NCBI RefSeq assembly: GCF_003634555.1
Contig: NZ_RBKS01000001.1
Span: 2,790,001-2,854,000 of the forward strand
Origin: Frondihabitans australicus
Lineage (GTDB): Bacteria; Actinomycetota; Actinomycetes; Actinomycetales; Microbacteriaceae
Direction: 5' to 3'
DNA: 64,000 nucleotides
The position numbers and the translations under genes are program-made. The notes under the pieces were generated by a model that ran no database searches, was not told the origin of the DNA, and saw nothing but the letters and a program-made list of their open reading frames with translations. Shown here in pieces: positions 1-9,064 of this stretch (the stretch's first letter is position 1; each line of letters starts with the position of its first letter).

Positions 1-976
1 TGTTGGTGTACTGCGTCCACGGCGAGTAGACGGTCCAGGTGCCGTCGCCGTTGAAGGTGAACGTCGTCGGGCCGGTGTAGAGGCAGCCGGGGCGCGGGAC
101 CGTCGAGGCGGTGAGGTCGCTCCGCGTCTCCTGGATCAGCGAGCCGATGGTCGACGGCATCTGAAGAAGGGGCGTGTAGGTGGGCTTGCTGATGCCGAAC
201 GTCGGCGTGCTGTTGCAGCCGGAGGGCACGACGTAGCCGTTCGGCACGGTGCTCGTCGGGGCCGAGGTGGTGACGGTGTTGTTGAACGTCGAGCCGCAGA
301 CCGTCAGAGTGTCGTTGCTGTGGACCGGACCGGAGATCGTGTCGCCCGCGGCGAACTGGATGATGCTGCACTTCGACGAGAGGCTGGCCGCCCACTGGTA
401 GGTCGACGTGGTGGGGCATCCCGTCGTCGAGGTGGCGGGATCTCCGAACTCCATGTCGGTGAAGTACATGTAGTCGAGGAAGCCCGACTGCTTGAGGCTG
501 GCGACCACCGTGCGCGTCGTCGTGCCGACCTTGCCCGTGGACTGGACGCGGAGGACGCCCGTCTTCGAGTACTGCGTGTTGTCGACGGCGTAGCGGTAGC
601 TGGGGCCGGTCGCGTTGGACGGATCGACGGGCTCCCACGACACGAAGGCGGGGTTGTTGTTCGTGCTCGTGAAGGTGCTGTCCTTGCTGAACGCCGAGGC
701 CGTGGTGCCGTACTGGCTGTAGCTGTTGTCGTTGGCGAGCTTGGCCTGGTAGTCCTCGACGCCCGCGTAGGCGGCCTGGCCGGCCGCGACCCAGTTCACG
801 TCGGTCTGAGCCTTCGTGGTGCCCGAGACCGAGACGGTGACGACCGTCGCGCTCATGAGGAGCAGGGCGGCGCCGAAGATGAGGACGGTGGCGAGGGCCA
901 TGCCACGCTCGTCGGACCGGTCGCCGAGCAGACGGGCGAGGCGACGCCCGATTCGAAAGCGGAGGAAGGTGATCAT
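1..976 (-). CDS. PilX-like minor pilin / pilus-associated protein (3' end beyond window)
   Basis: The reading frame is open from an ATG at 976 to the window edge (325 codons seen), so the C-terminus is missing. The N-terminus is basic and leads into one hydrophobic segment (GMALATVLIFGAALLLMSAT, residues 25-44) with an ERG-M junction, resembling the N-terminus of PilX-type pilus assembly proteins. The remainder is a Ser/Thr-rich extracellular region with several cysteines. The start overlaps the stop of the PilW-like gene as ATGA, so translation is probably coupled. Position at the distal end of the pilus operon supports a tip or adhesion role. The function is inferred from context and the N-terminal helix; no specific adhesin domain is recognised. 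Confidence 0.7.
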   Translation of the reverse strand, partial: MITFLRFRIGRRLARLLGDRSDERGMALATVLIFGAALLLMSATVVTVSVSGTTKAQTDVNWVAAGQAAYAGVEDYQAKLANDNSYSQYGTTASAFSKDSTFTSTNNNPAFVSWEPVDPSNATGPSYRYAVDNTQYSKTGVLRVQSTGKVGTTTRTVVASLKQSGFLDYMYFTDMEFGDPATSTTGCPTTSTYQWAASLSSKCSIIQFAAGDTISGPVHSNDTLTVCGSTFNNTVTTSAPTSTVPNGYVVPSGCNSTPTFGISKPTYTPLLQMPSTIGSLIQETRSDLTASTVPRPGCLYTGPTTFTFNGDGTWTVYSPWTQYTN

Positions 977-1680
977 TGGGCTGTCCTGGAGACATTCAGG
1001 TTGGGGAGGCCGACGATGTTGGTCAGCAGCGTGGACTGGCTGGCCGTGTTGGCCGTTCCGACCTGGAGGTTGACCTGCACGGCCGCGATGGCCGCGACGT
1101 TGGGGACGGCGCCGTTCGACATGGTGATCGCAGCGTTGTTCGTGTCGATGTACGTGAACAGGTTGGGGCCGCCGGCCGAGGGCAGCACGATCGGCGAGGC
1201 GACGACGCGGGTGGTCGCCGGCGTCGAGTTCGTGGACGGGAAGACGTAGTAGCCGTTCGTGAGCGTCGGCTGCCAGGTCTGCTCGATGAGGCTGGTGCCC
1301 GAGACGCTGAACTGCACCATCTCGGGCGACGAGGCCGACGTCGACGAGGTGTTGATGCTCGTGTAGAGGAGCATCGTGTTGGAGCCGGCCGTCGCGAATG
1401 CGGGCGCGGGCGCCGTCTGGTTGGCGACGCCGTTGGTGACCGCCCCGCGGATCACACGCGTGAGCTCGTTGATGCCGTTCGACGCGGAACCGGTGGTGTT
1501 GGTGATCTGCTTGTTCGTGACGCTCGCCGTGTTGGCGCTGACGAAGAAGCCGACGGTCATGGCGAGCAGGATCGAGAAGACCATCATGGCCACCAGCAGC
1601 TCGACGAGCGAGATTCCGCGATCCTGCGCCCGGTCGGAGCCGGTGACGGTCGCGAGGCGGCGACGGAAGGCGGCGATCAC
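973..1680 (-). CDS. PilW-like minor pilin (prepilin with type III-like cleavage motif)
   Basis: A 235-residue protein from a GTG start at 1680 that overlaps the preceding stop as GTGA. A longer upstream reading in the same frame was rejected because it is the shadow of the previous gene and does not look like protein. Residues about 17-42 read DRGISLVELLVAMMVFSILL, a classic prepilin peptidase site (G before I, Glu at +5) followed by the assembly helix. The rest is a Ser/Thr/Asn-rich globular domain. By family it would be a minor pilin that primes or caps the type IV pilus. It sits between the PilV-like and PilX-like genes with translational overlaps on both sides. Confidence 0.75.
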   Translation of the reverse strand: MIAAFRRRLATVTGSDRAQDRGISLVELLVAMMVFSILLAMTVGFFVSANTASVTNKQITNTTGSASNGINELTRVIRGAVTNGVANQTAPAPAFATAGSNTMLLYTSINTSSTSASSPEMVQFSVSGTSLIEQTWQPTLTNGYYVFPSTNSTPATTRVVASPIVLPSAGGPNLFTYIDTNNAAITMSNGAVPNVAAIAAVQVNLQVGTANTASQSTLLTNIVGLPNLNVSRTAQ

Positions 1681-3053
1681 GGGGTCACCCCGCGCGGGTC
1701 GAGGGTGACGGTGCTGTCGCTGTTGACGACGCCCGCCGTCTTGACGGACGACGGCTTCACCACGATGAGCGCAGCTGTGGTGATGCGCCACGTGCCGAAC
1801 GGGAGGGCGATGACGGGCGAGCCGGAAAGGGATCCGAAGCTGTAGGTGACGGCCGTCGAGCAGCCCGGGTCGCCGTTGGCGCTCGTGTTGACCTGGGTCG
1901 CCTGCAGGCTCAGCGTGCCAGACAGGGCGGGGAGCTGCACGACGCCCATCGGCACGTTGATCGTCGCCGTGCCGCCGGGCGAGGTCGGAGCCTGGAAGCT
2001 CGTGCCGACCTGCTTGGACGAGTTCTGCGTGATCCAGGCGCCGGGATCCACATTGACGCACGGTGTGTTCGACACGGTGCCGGAGCTGCCCACGATCGGC
2101 GCCACGTACGCGCCGGTCTCGTAGGTGTAGCCGCTCGTGAAGGGGAAAAGCGACACCGACGGGGTCGTCGCAGTCGTCTTGGCGCCCAGCTGGAACAGGT
2201 CCACGCCGCCCGTGGTGCTGTTGAACGTGGTGTCGAGGTTGGTGGGGAGCGTGGCCGTGCCGGAGTAGTTGCTCGCGTACTTGAGGGTCACGGTCGCGGC
2301 CGTGTCGTAGGTGAAGGGAACGGACGTCGCGGTGCCCGCGGTGACGACGACGGGGGTCGTGACCGGAGTGGTCGCCTGCGTGTAGTCGATGCCGTTCGCC
2401 CGGTTGATCGACACGGTGTAGTTGCCGGGCGTCACCTTGAGCGCGTACGTGCAGCCGTTCGAGTCGGTCACGGCGGGGGTGGCCACGGCGGCCGCGCCGT
2501 TGGGGTTGGACGACGCCGGGGCGATCGAGACGGAGACGCCCGAGGCGCCGCTGCCGTCGGCAGCTGTGACCGCCACGATGATGGTGCCGAGGGTGGGGTC
2601 GTTGAGACGGCTGTTCGGCGCGAGGTTGGTCGTCGAGACGACGGGGTTCGTCGTGCCGCTGCCCGGCCAGCTGACGGTGACCTTGACGATCTTGTACTGG
2701 AGCGTGCCGCTGCCGGTTCCACAGGCGTTCGACGTCGTGGCCGACGTCGACCAGGAGACCTTGCGAGCGATCGTGTAGGGGGTGTTCTGGACCGTGGTGG
2801 TCCAGGTCTTGGTCTGCACGTTCATGATGTCGGAGACCGAGCGGTCGAGGTCGAGATCCTGCGAGGCGAGGTTCTCGGCGACGGCGCGCGAGCGGGAGTC
2901 GCGCGTGATGACCAGGGAGTTCGTGATCGCGCCGGCGACGGTGAGGGCGATGATCGAGAAGACAGCGAGGGCGACGATGACCTCGATGAGCGTGAATCCC
3001 TCGTCGAGGGACGCCGACCTGTCGGAGCCGAGGATCTGGCGGATGCGCTTCAT
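1677..3053 (-). CDS. PilV-like minor pilin with a carboxypeptidase-regulatory-like beta domain
   Basis: The ATG at 3053 is preferred over a GTG at 3062 because the purine-rich AAGGGGGTG lies about 6 bases upstream of it; this gives 458 residues. Residues about 19-42 contain DEGFTLIEVIVALAVFSIIA, a prepilin cleavage site and N-terminal helix. About residues 155-250 look like a carboxypeptidase-regulatory or Ig-like beta-sandwich (VSVSIAPAS, TYALKVTPGNYTVSI), an unusual addition to a minor pilin. A Ser/Thr-rich C-terminal part with cysteines follows. The protein is probably a pilus-tip adhesin or assembly initiator. The stop overlaps the next start (GTGA). The fold assignment of the middle domain is by pattern only. 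Confidence 0.72.
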   Translation of the reverse strand: MKRIRQILGSDRSASLDEGFTLIEVIVALAVFSIIALTVAGAITNSLVITRDSRSRAVAENLASQDLDLDRSVSDIMNVQTKTWTTTVQNTPYTIARKVSWSTSATTSNACGTGSGTLQYKIVKVTVSWPGSGTTNPVVSTTNLAPNSRLNDPTLGTIIVAVTAADGSGASGVSVSIAPASSNPNGAAAVATPAVTDSNGCTYALKVTPGNYTVSINRANGIDYTQATTPVTTPVVVTAGTATSVPFTYDTAATVTLKYASNYSGTATLPTNLDTTFNSTTGGVDLFQLGAKTTATTPSVSLFPFTSGYTYETGAYVAPIVGSSGTVSNTPCVNVDPGAWITQNSSKQVGTSFQAPTSPGGTATINVPMGVVQLPALSGTLSLQATQVNTSANGDPGCSTAVTYSFGSLSGSPVIALPFGTWRITTAALIVVKPSSVKTAGVVNSDSTVTLDPRGVTP

Positions 3054-3125
3054 GGTGGTCACCCCCTTCGGGTGTGTGTCGCGAAGAAGAAGTCAGAGTG
3101 TGATGCGGGGTGGTGCTGATCCGGG

Positions 3126-3160
3126 CTCAGGGCGGACACCGTGTCGGTGCCCGCCCTGAG
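3126..3160 (-). terminator. Strong hairpin after the first pilin gene
   Basis: Arms at 3126-3139 and 3147-3160 pair in 13 of 14 positions around a 7-base loop, beginning 14 bases after the pilin stop. There is no T-run on the minus strand after it, so it may be a transcript-stabilising or partial-termination hairpin. That would lower minor-pilin expression relative to the major pilin. Confidence 0.55.
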
Positions 3161-3173
3161 GCTCGGGATGGAA

Positions 3174-3644
3174 CTAGGAGATGGTGCAGGCGGTGGTGCT
3201 GACACCCGACGACGCGGTGGCGTAGTAGGTGTTGCCGCCGGCGCTGATGCCGATGATGCAGAAGCTGTCGGTGGCCGAGGGGCCGTAGTTCAGCGACGTG
3301 GTGTTGCTGGAGAAGGTGGCGCCGGCCTGCGAGTAGGTCTGCGTCGAGCCGGTGATGGTCGGGAAGCTCGAGGCGCTCGTGATGGCGGCCGAGAACTTGC
3401 CGGGCAGGGCGTTGTTCGTGGTCTGCAGCGAGACGATGGCCGTCTTGAGGTTGGTGACGTCGTTCTGCGTGGCGGCGTTCTTGGCGTTGTTCTGGACACC
3501 GAGGTAGACCGGGATCGCGATCGCGGCGAGGATGCCGATGATGATCACGACGACGAGGAGCTCGATAAGGGTGAAGCCCTTGTCGTCCTGCGTGGCGAGG
3601 TTCTTGCGGCGAGCGTTGAGCTTGCCCATGAGAGTGAAGTACAT
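3174..3644 (-). CDS. pilA: Type IV major-type pilin (first copy)
   Basis: A 156-residue prepilin. The leader is about 22 residues with several Arg/Lys, followed by the cleavage motif DDKG-FTLIELLVVVIIIGIL and the continuation AAIAIPVYLGVQNNA, which is the conserved N-terminal assembly helix of type IVa and pseudo-pilins. The C-terminal part is small, Ser/Thr-rich and has two cysteines that could form a D-loop disulfide. AGGAAG lies about 8 bases before the ATG. It is a paralogue of the next upstream gene, with a nearly identical helix and a divergent head. A 284-base gap with a terminator separates the two pilin genes, so this one may have its own promoter and be the major subunit. Confidence 0.85.
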   Translation of the reverse strand: MYFTLMGKLNARRKNLATQDDKGFTLIELLVVVIIIGILAAIAIPVYLGVQNNAKNAATQNDVTNLKTAIVSLQTTNNALPGKFSAAITSASSFPTITGSTQTYSQAGATFSSNTTSLNYGPSATDSFCIIGISAGGNTYYATASSGVSTTACTIS

Positions 3645-3880
3645 GACGTGTCTTCCTGTCGGGATGGTTGGGTTGGGGGGTCTTGCTTTGTGCGATGTGG
3701 AGGCAAGCTCTGCCTGCCAAGAGAGACGCTATTGGCGAGGTACAGGGGTGCAGAATCCCTTACTCGGGGGGTTTTCGGCGTTTTCGTGTCCCCAGTCCGG
3801 GGCCCTCCCTTTCGGGTGAAACCCCAGTTGAGGGGCGACTTTCGACCTGGCCGCAGACCCCCCGGACGAGGCACGGAAAC

Positions 3881-3908
3881 GCCCCGCCGCTCACAGGAGC
3901 GACGGGGC
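3881..3908 (-). terminator. Rho-independent-like terminator after the second pilin
   Basis: The arms 3881-3892 and 3897-3908 pair at 11 of 12 bases around a 4-base loop, followed on the minus strand by GTTTCC. It lies in the 3645-3928 gap. The rest of that gap holds G/C-rich runs and the leader of the first pilin, with AGGAAG as its ribosome site. GCCAATAG at 3729-3736 resembles a sigma-28 -10 element but has no matching -35. Confidence 0.6.
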
Positions 3909-3928
3909 GCGAAAACGACGGATGTCGC

Positions 3929-4420
3929 CTAGGGTGCTGTCGACACGACCGTGGACGAGTAGGCTCCCGCTGTCGTGCAGGACCCCTTCTGGACGCCGGC
4001 CTGATCGGTGACGGCGAAACTGCTGCCGGTCACCGACGAGATGCCCAGCAGGCAGAAGCCCGTCGACGAGGGATAGAAGGTGAGACTCTTCGTCGAGGCG
4101 CCCCAGGTGGCCGTGCCGCCGGGAAGAGCCGTGGCCAGCCCGGCCGATGTCGTGTAGGACTGCTTGGTCGTGGCGTACGCGGTTCCCTGGGTCGCCTGAG
4201 CGCTGAGCACCGCCGACTTGAAGTTGCCGACGTCCGACTGCAGGCTCGAGTCCTTGGCGTTGTTCTGCACGCCGAGGTACACGGGGATGGCGATCGCGGC
4301 GAGGATGCCGATGATGATCACCACGACCAGGAGCTCGATCAGGGTGAAGCCCTCGTCGGGCTCCTGGAACATCGCCTTTCGACGGCGTCGTGCGACGTCG
4401 AGTGTCAGGGCGGTGGGCAT
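3929..4420 (-). CDS. Type IV pilin (second copy)
   Basis: A 163-residue prepilin with motif DEG-FTLIELLVVVIIIGIL and then AAIAIPVYLGVQNNA, almost identical to the other pilin across the assembly helix. The head domain differs and carries three cysteines. The ATG at 4420 has AGGA about 7 bases upstream, so the 24-residue leader MPTALTLDVARRRRKAMF is likely real; a second ATG eight residues before the cleavage site lacks a properly spaced ribosome site. The gene follows pilC by 28 bases in the same operon. Which of the two pilins is the bulk fibre subunit cannot be told from sequence. Confidence 0.82.
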   Translation of the reverse strand: MPTALTLDVARRRRKAMFQEPDEGFTLIELLVVVIIIGILAAIAIPVYLGVQNNAKDSSLQSDVGNFKSAVLSAQATQGTAYATTKQSYTTSAGLATALPGGTATWGASTKSLTFYPSSTGFCLLGISSVTGSSFAVTDQAGVQKGSCTTAGAYSSTVVSTAP

Positions 4421-4448
4421 GGGGGTGTCCTGTCGTGGTGCGTCGGGC

Positions 4449-5675
4449 TCAGTGGATGAGCGAGGTGATCTGGAAGATCGGCATGTAGAGGGCGACGATC
4501 ATGCCGCCGACGACGACGCCGAGGAAGGCGATGAGCAGCGGCTCGATGAGCGACGTGAGGGCCTCGGTGGTGGCCTGGACCTCGGCGTCGTAGAACGACG
4601 CGATCTTCTCGAGCATCGTCTCGAGCGAACCGGAGTCCTCGCCGACGGAGATCATCTGCGTGACCATCATCGGGAACACCTCGGTCTCGGTGAGCGGCGA
4701 GGCGATCGACTCGCCCTGGCGAACCGACTCGGCGACCTGGATCAGGGCCTTCTCGAGCACGTAGTTGCCCGACACCTCGCCGACGATGCGCAGCGCGGTG
4801 AGGATCGGCACGCCGGCGCCGATCATGTTCGAGAAGTTGCGGCTGAAGCGCGCGATGGCGATCTTCTGGCCGAGGGGGCCGAAGACGGGGAGCCGGAGCT
4901 TCAGCGGGTCGACGAAGGCGCGGACCTTCTCGTCGTTCTTGTGGCCGCGCCACCAGGCCGAGAAGGCGATGATCGCGACGATCAGGGGCGGGAGCACCCA
5001 CGGCATGGCGTGCGACAGGTCGACCAGGATCTGAGTCGGCAGCGGCAGCTGTCCGCCCAGCGAGGAGAACATCTTGGCGAAGATCGGCACGATGAAGGTC
5101 AGCATGATGACGACGGCGGCCAGCGACATGCACAGCACCACGACCGGGTAGGTCATCGCCGACTTGATGGTGCCCATCAGCTTGACCTCCTTCTCGAAGT
5201 TGGTGGCCAGCGAGTCGAGGGCGCCCTCGAGGAAGCCGCCGGTCTCACCCGCGCGCACCATGTTGATCATGATCGGCGGGAGGTACTGGGCGTGCTTGCC
5301 GACGGCGTCGGAGAACGAGACACCGGTCTCGACGTCTTCGCGGATCTCGGTGAGGATCTTCGCGAGCTTCGGGTTCTCGGTCTGCTCGGACAGGATCGAC
5401 AGGGTGCGCAGCAGCGACAGACCCGAGCCGATCATCGTCGACATCTGCCGGCTCATGATCGCGAGGTCTTTGAGCTTCACGCCCTTCGAGAGGCCCGGGA
5501 TGGAGATCTCGCGCTGGAGCCCGGTGCTCGACGACTCGGTGATCGCGATCGGCGAGACGCCCATCGTGCGCAGGCGGGTGACGACCGCGCCCTCGCTGGA
5601 TGCCTCGAGCTTGCCCTTGACGACCTTGCCGGCGGCGTCGCGGCCGCGGTAGGCGAAGGTGAGTGCTGCAGCCAT
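4449..5675 (-). CDS. pilC: Type IV pilus inner-membrane platform protein PilC
   Basis: A 408-residue member of the T2SS-F/PilC family. Two copies of the F domain are visible: one around residues 70-190, ending in a membrane segment (MTYPVVVLCMSLAAVVIMLT), and one around 275-400, ending in LLIAFLGVVVGGMIVALYMP. A membrane segment lies between them (PPLIVAIIAFSAWW). The typical N-terminus FAYRGRDAAGKVVKG is present. It forms the cytoplasmic-membrane platform on which the PilB and PilT motors act. Its start overlaps the pilT stop as TGATG, indicating coupled translation. Confidence 0.93.
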   Translation of the reverse strand: MAAALTFAYRGRDAAGKVVKGKLEASSEGAVVTRLRTMGVSPIAITESSSTGLQREISIPGLSKGVKLKDLAIMSRQMSTMIGSGLSLLRTLSILSEQTENPKLAKILTEIREDVETGVSFSDAVGKHAQYLPPIMINMVRAGETGGFLEGALDSLATNFEKEVKLMGTIKSAMTYPVVVLCMSLAAVVIMLTFIVPIFAKMFSSLGGQLPLPTQILVDLSHAMPWVLPPLIVAIIAFSAWWRGHKNDEKVRAFVDPLKLRLPVFGPLGQKIAIARFSRNFSNMIGAGVPILTALRIVGEVSGNYVLEKALIQVAESVRQGESIASPLTETEVFPMMVTQMISVGEDSGSLETMLEKIASFYDAEVQATTEALTSLIEPLLIAFLGVVVGGMIVALYMPIFQITSLIH

Positions 5676-7312
5676 CAGTGCTGTCCTCCCGAGAAGGCGT
5701 CACCGAAGTCGATGCCGCCGCCCATCATGTTGTTCGCGTTGCCGGTCTCGACACGCGTGACGAGGCGGTGGAAGCCCTCCTCGTCGTGGACCTTCTCCAT
5801 GGCCGCCTTGAGGGTGACCGTGCCCGCGTTGACGAGGTCGGCGAGATCCTGGTCCATGGTGTGCATGCCCAGGTCGCGGCCCGCCTGCATCGACGAGGCG
5901 ATCTGGTAGGTCTTGCCCTCGCGGATCAGGTTGCCGACGGCCGGGGTCATCATCATGACCTCGGTCGCGACGACGCGGCCCTTGCCGGAGGCGCGGGGCA
6001 CGAGGGTCTGGCAGACGACGCCCTGGAGCGTCGAGGCGAGCTGCGTGCGCACCTGGTCCTGCTGGTGCGGCGGGAACACGTCGATCACACGGTCGATGGT
6101 CTGCGCGGCGTCCTGGGTGTGCAGGGTCGCGAAGACGAGGTGGCCGGTCTCGGCGGCGGTCAGCGCCACCGAGATGGTCTCGAGGTCGCGGAGCTCGCCG
6201 ATGAGGATCACGTCGGGGTCCTGGCGCAGCACGTGCTTGAGCGCGTTCGCGAAGCTGTGCGTGTCGCCGCCGACCTCGCGCTGGTTGACGATCGACTTCT
6301 TGTGGTTGTGCATGAACTCGATCGGGTCTTCCACCGTCACGATGTGGTCGGCACGGGTCGAGTTCGCGAGGTCGATGAGGGCCGCGAGGGTCGTCGACTT
6401 GCCGGAGCCGGTGGGCCCGGTCACGAGGACGAGGCCGCGGGGCAGACCGGCGAACTTGCCGAGGTCGGGGTCGATGCCGAGCTGCTCGAGCGTCTTGATC
6501 TCGGTGGGGATGAGACGGAAGACGGCGCCGAGTGAGCCGCGCTGCTGGAAGAAGTTCACACGGAATCGGCTGTCGGCCGAGATCGTGTACGCGAAGTCGA
6601 GCTCGAGCTCGCGGTCGAAGTCGGCGAGGCGCTCTGGGGTCAGCAGGCTCGTGAGCGCGGCGCGGACCTTGTGGCGGTCCCAGGGCGCGGGCGAGATGGC
6701 CGGCTGCAGGCTGCCGTCGACACGGAGGGTCGGCGGGGCGTCGACGGTCACGTGGAGGTCGGAGCCGCCCTGGCGGACCACCTGGCACAGCGCCTCGATG
6801 AGGTCCTTGTCGGCCTTGGTCGCGGCGTGCTCGGCCAGCTCGACGTGCACGGCGGCACCGTTCGGGTCGAAGCCCGCAGGAGCAGCGGGCATCACCCTCG
6901 TGGTCGGAGCCGGGGCCGCGTCCAGGTCGAACACGGGGGCCGCGGCACTCGGCGCCGGCAGATCGAAGACGGCCGCGGCGGGCGCCTCATGCGCCTCGGC
7001 GACGGGCGCGGGGGCCGACCACGACTGCGGCGACGGGTACGACGACGGAGGCCACGCGGGCGAGTCGGTCGGCGCGGGGAGGTCGAACACCTTGGCCGAG
7101 CCGGGCGCGTGCGCCGACGACGGCGTGAAGGAGCGCTCGGGGGCGCCGAACTCGTCGGTCGCGGGCTCGTGCTCGCGGTTCCAGCGGCGGCTGCCCACGG
7201 GCGCGGGCGACCAGCCGCCGGCCGCGGGGACGTCGGTGGCATCGTCGAGCGAGTACACGGGGCGGTGCGCGCCCTCTGCCGGGGTCGGCAGGTCGTACAG
7301 CGGGTCACTCAT
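5675..7312 (-). CDS. pilT: Pilus retraction ATPase PilT with long N-terminal extension
   Basis: A 545-residue protein. The C-terminal 360 or so residues are a standard PilT: Walker A GPTGSGKSTT near residue 304, an Asp box VEDPIEF, Walker B DVILIGELRDLETI, a His box HLVFATLHT, and GNLIREGKTYQI matching the PilT AIRNLIRE signature. The first 185 residues are a Pro/Ala/Ser-rich low-complexity extension with repeated FDLPAP-type segments, which ordinary PilT (about 350 residues) lacks. GAAGGA precedes the ATG. PilT powers pilus disassembly, so the organism probably has retractile pili for twitching or DNA uptake. The extension may bind a partner, but this is only inference. Confidence 0.92.
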   Translation of the reverse strand: MSDPLYDLPTPAEGAHRPVYSLDDATDVPAAGGWSPAPVGSRRWNREHEPATDEFGAPERSFTPSSAHAPGSAKVFDLPAPTDSPAWPPSSYPSPQSWSAPAPVAEAHEAPAAAVFDLPAPSAAAPVFDLDAAPAPTTRVMPAAPAGFDPNGAAVHVELAEHAATKADKDLIEALCQVVRQGGSDLHVTVDAPPTLRVDGSLQPAISPAPWDRHKVRAALTSLLTPERLADFDRELELDFAYTISADSRFRVNFFQQRGSLGAVFRLIPTEIKTLEQLGIDPDLGKFAGLPRGLVLVTGPTGSGKSTTLAALIDLANSTRADHIVTVEDPIEFMHNHKKSIVNQREVGGDTHSFANALKHVLRQDPDVILIGELRDLETISVALTAAETGHLVFATLHTQDAAQTIDRVIDVFPPHQQDQVRTQLASTLQGVVCQTLVPRASGKGRVVATEVMMMTPAVGNLIREGKTYQIASSMQAGRDLGMHTMDQDLADLVNAGTVTLKAAMEKVHDEEGFHRLVTRVETGNANNMMGGGIDFGDAFSGGQH

Positions 7313-7373
7313 CGGTGGTTTTCCTTCGTGGTGGGTGTGTGCAGTCTCGGTTCGGTCTCGGCAGCCCCTGCGG

Positions 7374-9041
7374 CTACGCGACGACCCGGAGGATCTCTTC
7401 GACGCTGGTGAGGCCCATCTTGGCTTTCTCCCAGCCGTCCTGGCGGAGGGTCAACATGCCCTGTTCCTGGGCGAGTCGGCCGATCTCGGCGCTGGAGGCG
7501 CGCTTCACGGCGAGGCGTTCGATGTCTTCGGTCACGCTCATGACCTCGTGGAGGGCCACGCGGCCGCGGTAGCCCGTGTTGGAGCAGGACTGGCAGCCGA
7601 CCGGCTCGTAGATGGTCGGCATGGGCTGGTCGGGGTCGACGTGGAACTTGAGCGCGTTCAGGGCGATCGGCGTGTAGTCGGCCGGCATCTTGCACCGGTC
7701 GCAGAGGCGACGGGCGAGGCGCTGGGCGACGACGCAGTCGAGGGCGGAGCCGACGAGGAACGGCTCGATGTCCATCTCGGTGAGGCGGACGACGGCGCTG
7801 GGGGCGTCGTTCGTGTGGAGGGTCGACAGCACGAGGTGGCCGGTCAGCGAAGCCTCGATGGCGATCTGGGCGGTCTCGTGGTCGCGGATCTCACCAAGGA
7901 GCACGACGTCGGGGTCGGAGCGCAGGATGCTGCGGAGCGCGCTGGCGAACGTGAGGCCCGCCTTCGGGTTGACCTGCACCTGGTTGATGCCGGGCATCCG
8001 GTACTCGACCGGGTCCTCGACGGTGATGACGTTGATCTCGGGGCGGGCGACGGCGTTCAGCGTCGTGTAGAGCGTGGTCGACTTGCCGGAGCCGGTGGGC
8101 CCGGTGACGAGGATCATCCCGTAGGGCTTCGAGTACGACTCGGCGTACACGTCGAAGTTGCGCTCGAGGAGGTTCAGGTCGCGCAGGTTCATCGACGTGT
8201 TCGTGTTGTCGAGGATTCGCATGACGACCTTCTCGCCCCACACCGTGGGGAGGGTCGCGACGCGGAGGTCGATCTGCCGGTTGCCGTGGCGCACCGACAT
8301 GCGGCCGTCCTGAGGCTTGCGACGCTCGGCGATGTCGATGTCGCTCATGATCTTGAGGCGGGAGATGACGCCGTTCTGGATCGACTTCGGGGCCGGCTGC
8401 ATCTCGTGCAGCACGCCGTCGATGCGGTAGCGGACCCGCACCTCGCTCTCGCCGGGCTCGATGTGGATGTCGGAGGCCTGGTCCTGGATCGCCTGGCTGA
8501 CGAGGAGGTTCACGAAGCGGACGATCGGGACGTCGTCGTCGGGGCCGTTCGCGATGTCCATCGCGCCCTGCTCGGACGCGCTCGACTCCTCCTCGAGGGT
8601 CGACGTGAGGTCGTTGAGCTCGTCGTCGGCGCGGAGGTAGCGGTCGATGGCGGTCTTGAGGTCGCCCTTCTCGGCCATGACCCACTCGATGGGCATGCGG
8701 GAGGCGGCGCGCACGTCGTCGAGGGCGAACACGTTGCCGGCGTCCGACACGGCGACGAGCAGGAGGCCGTCGTGGATGGCGATGGGCAGCGCGTTGTGGC
8801 GGCGACAGACCGCGGCCGACACCATGGTGACGGCGTTGCGGTCGACGGGGTAGTCGAGGAGCTCGACGAAGTCCATGTTGGCGGCCTGGGCGCGGGCCTT
8901 GGCGATCTGGAGTTCCGAGACGACGCCGCGCTCGAGCAGGTCGCGCACCGACGCCTCTTCGTCGGACGGATTCGACATCAGGTCGAGCTGCTCGATCGGC
9001 AGGAGACCGTGCAAGATCAAGATCTCGGTCATCGACGCCAT
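7374..9041 (-). CDS. pilB: Pilus assembly ATPase PilB
   Basis: Starts at the ATG at 9041, six bases after GGAGG; the longer upstream frame is non-coding. The 555-residue protein has an MshEN/T2SSE N-terminal domain (about 1-150), then the GspE/PilB ATPase core with Walker A GPTGSGKSTT near residue 315, VEDPVEYR, Walker B DVVLLGEIRDHETA and HLVLSTLHTND. A tetracysteine zinc motif (CDRCKMP and CQSCSNTGYRG) lies around residues 450-490, as in PilB and GspE. It drives pilin polymerisation. It is the first gene of the pilus operon, which follows the rpoC terminator. Confidence 0.93.
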   Translation of the reverse strand: MASMTEILILHGLLPIEQLDLMSNPSDEEASVRDLLERGVVSELQIAKARAQAANMDFVELLDYPVDRNAVTMVSAAVCRRHNALPIAIHDGLLLVAVSDAGNVFALDDVRAASRMPIEWVMAEKGDLKTAIDRYLRADDELNDLTSTLEEESSASEQGAMDIANGPDDDVPIVRFVNLLVSQAIQDQASDIHIEPGESEVRVRYRIDGVLHEMQPAPKSIQNGVISRLKIMSDIDIAERRKPQDGRMSVRHGNRQIDLRVATLPTVWGEKVVMRILDNTNTSMNLRDLNLLERNFDVYAESYSKPYGMILVTGPTGSGKSTTLYTTLNAVARPEINVITVEDPVEYRMPGINQVQVNPKAGLTFASALRSILRSDPDVVLLGEIRDHETAQIAIEASLTGHLVLSTLHTNDAPSAVVRLTEMDIEPFLVGSALDCVVAQRLARRLCDRCKMPADYTPIALNALKFHVDPDQPMPTIYEPVGCQSCSNTGYRGRVALHEVMSVTEDIERLAVKRASSAEIGRLAQEQGMLTLRQDGWEKAKMGLTSVEEILRVVA

Positions 9042-9064
9042 ACGGAACCTCCAGTGGACAGTGG

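Noticed and set aside
3729-3755. GCCAATAG upstream of the first pilin as a sigma-28 promoter.
   Set aside because: It differs in the invariant part of the -10 and the base group at the correct 15-base spacing is TTCT, not TAAC.
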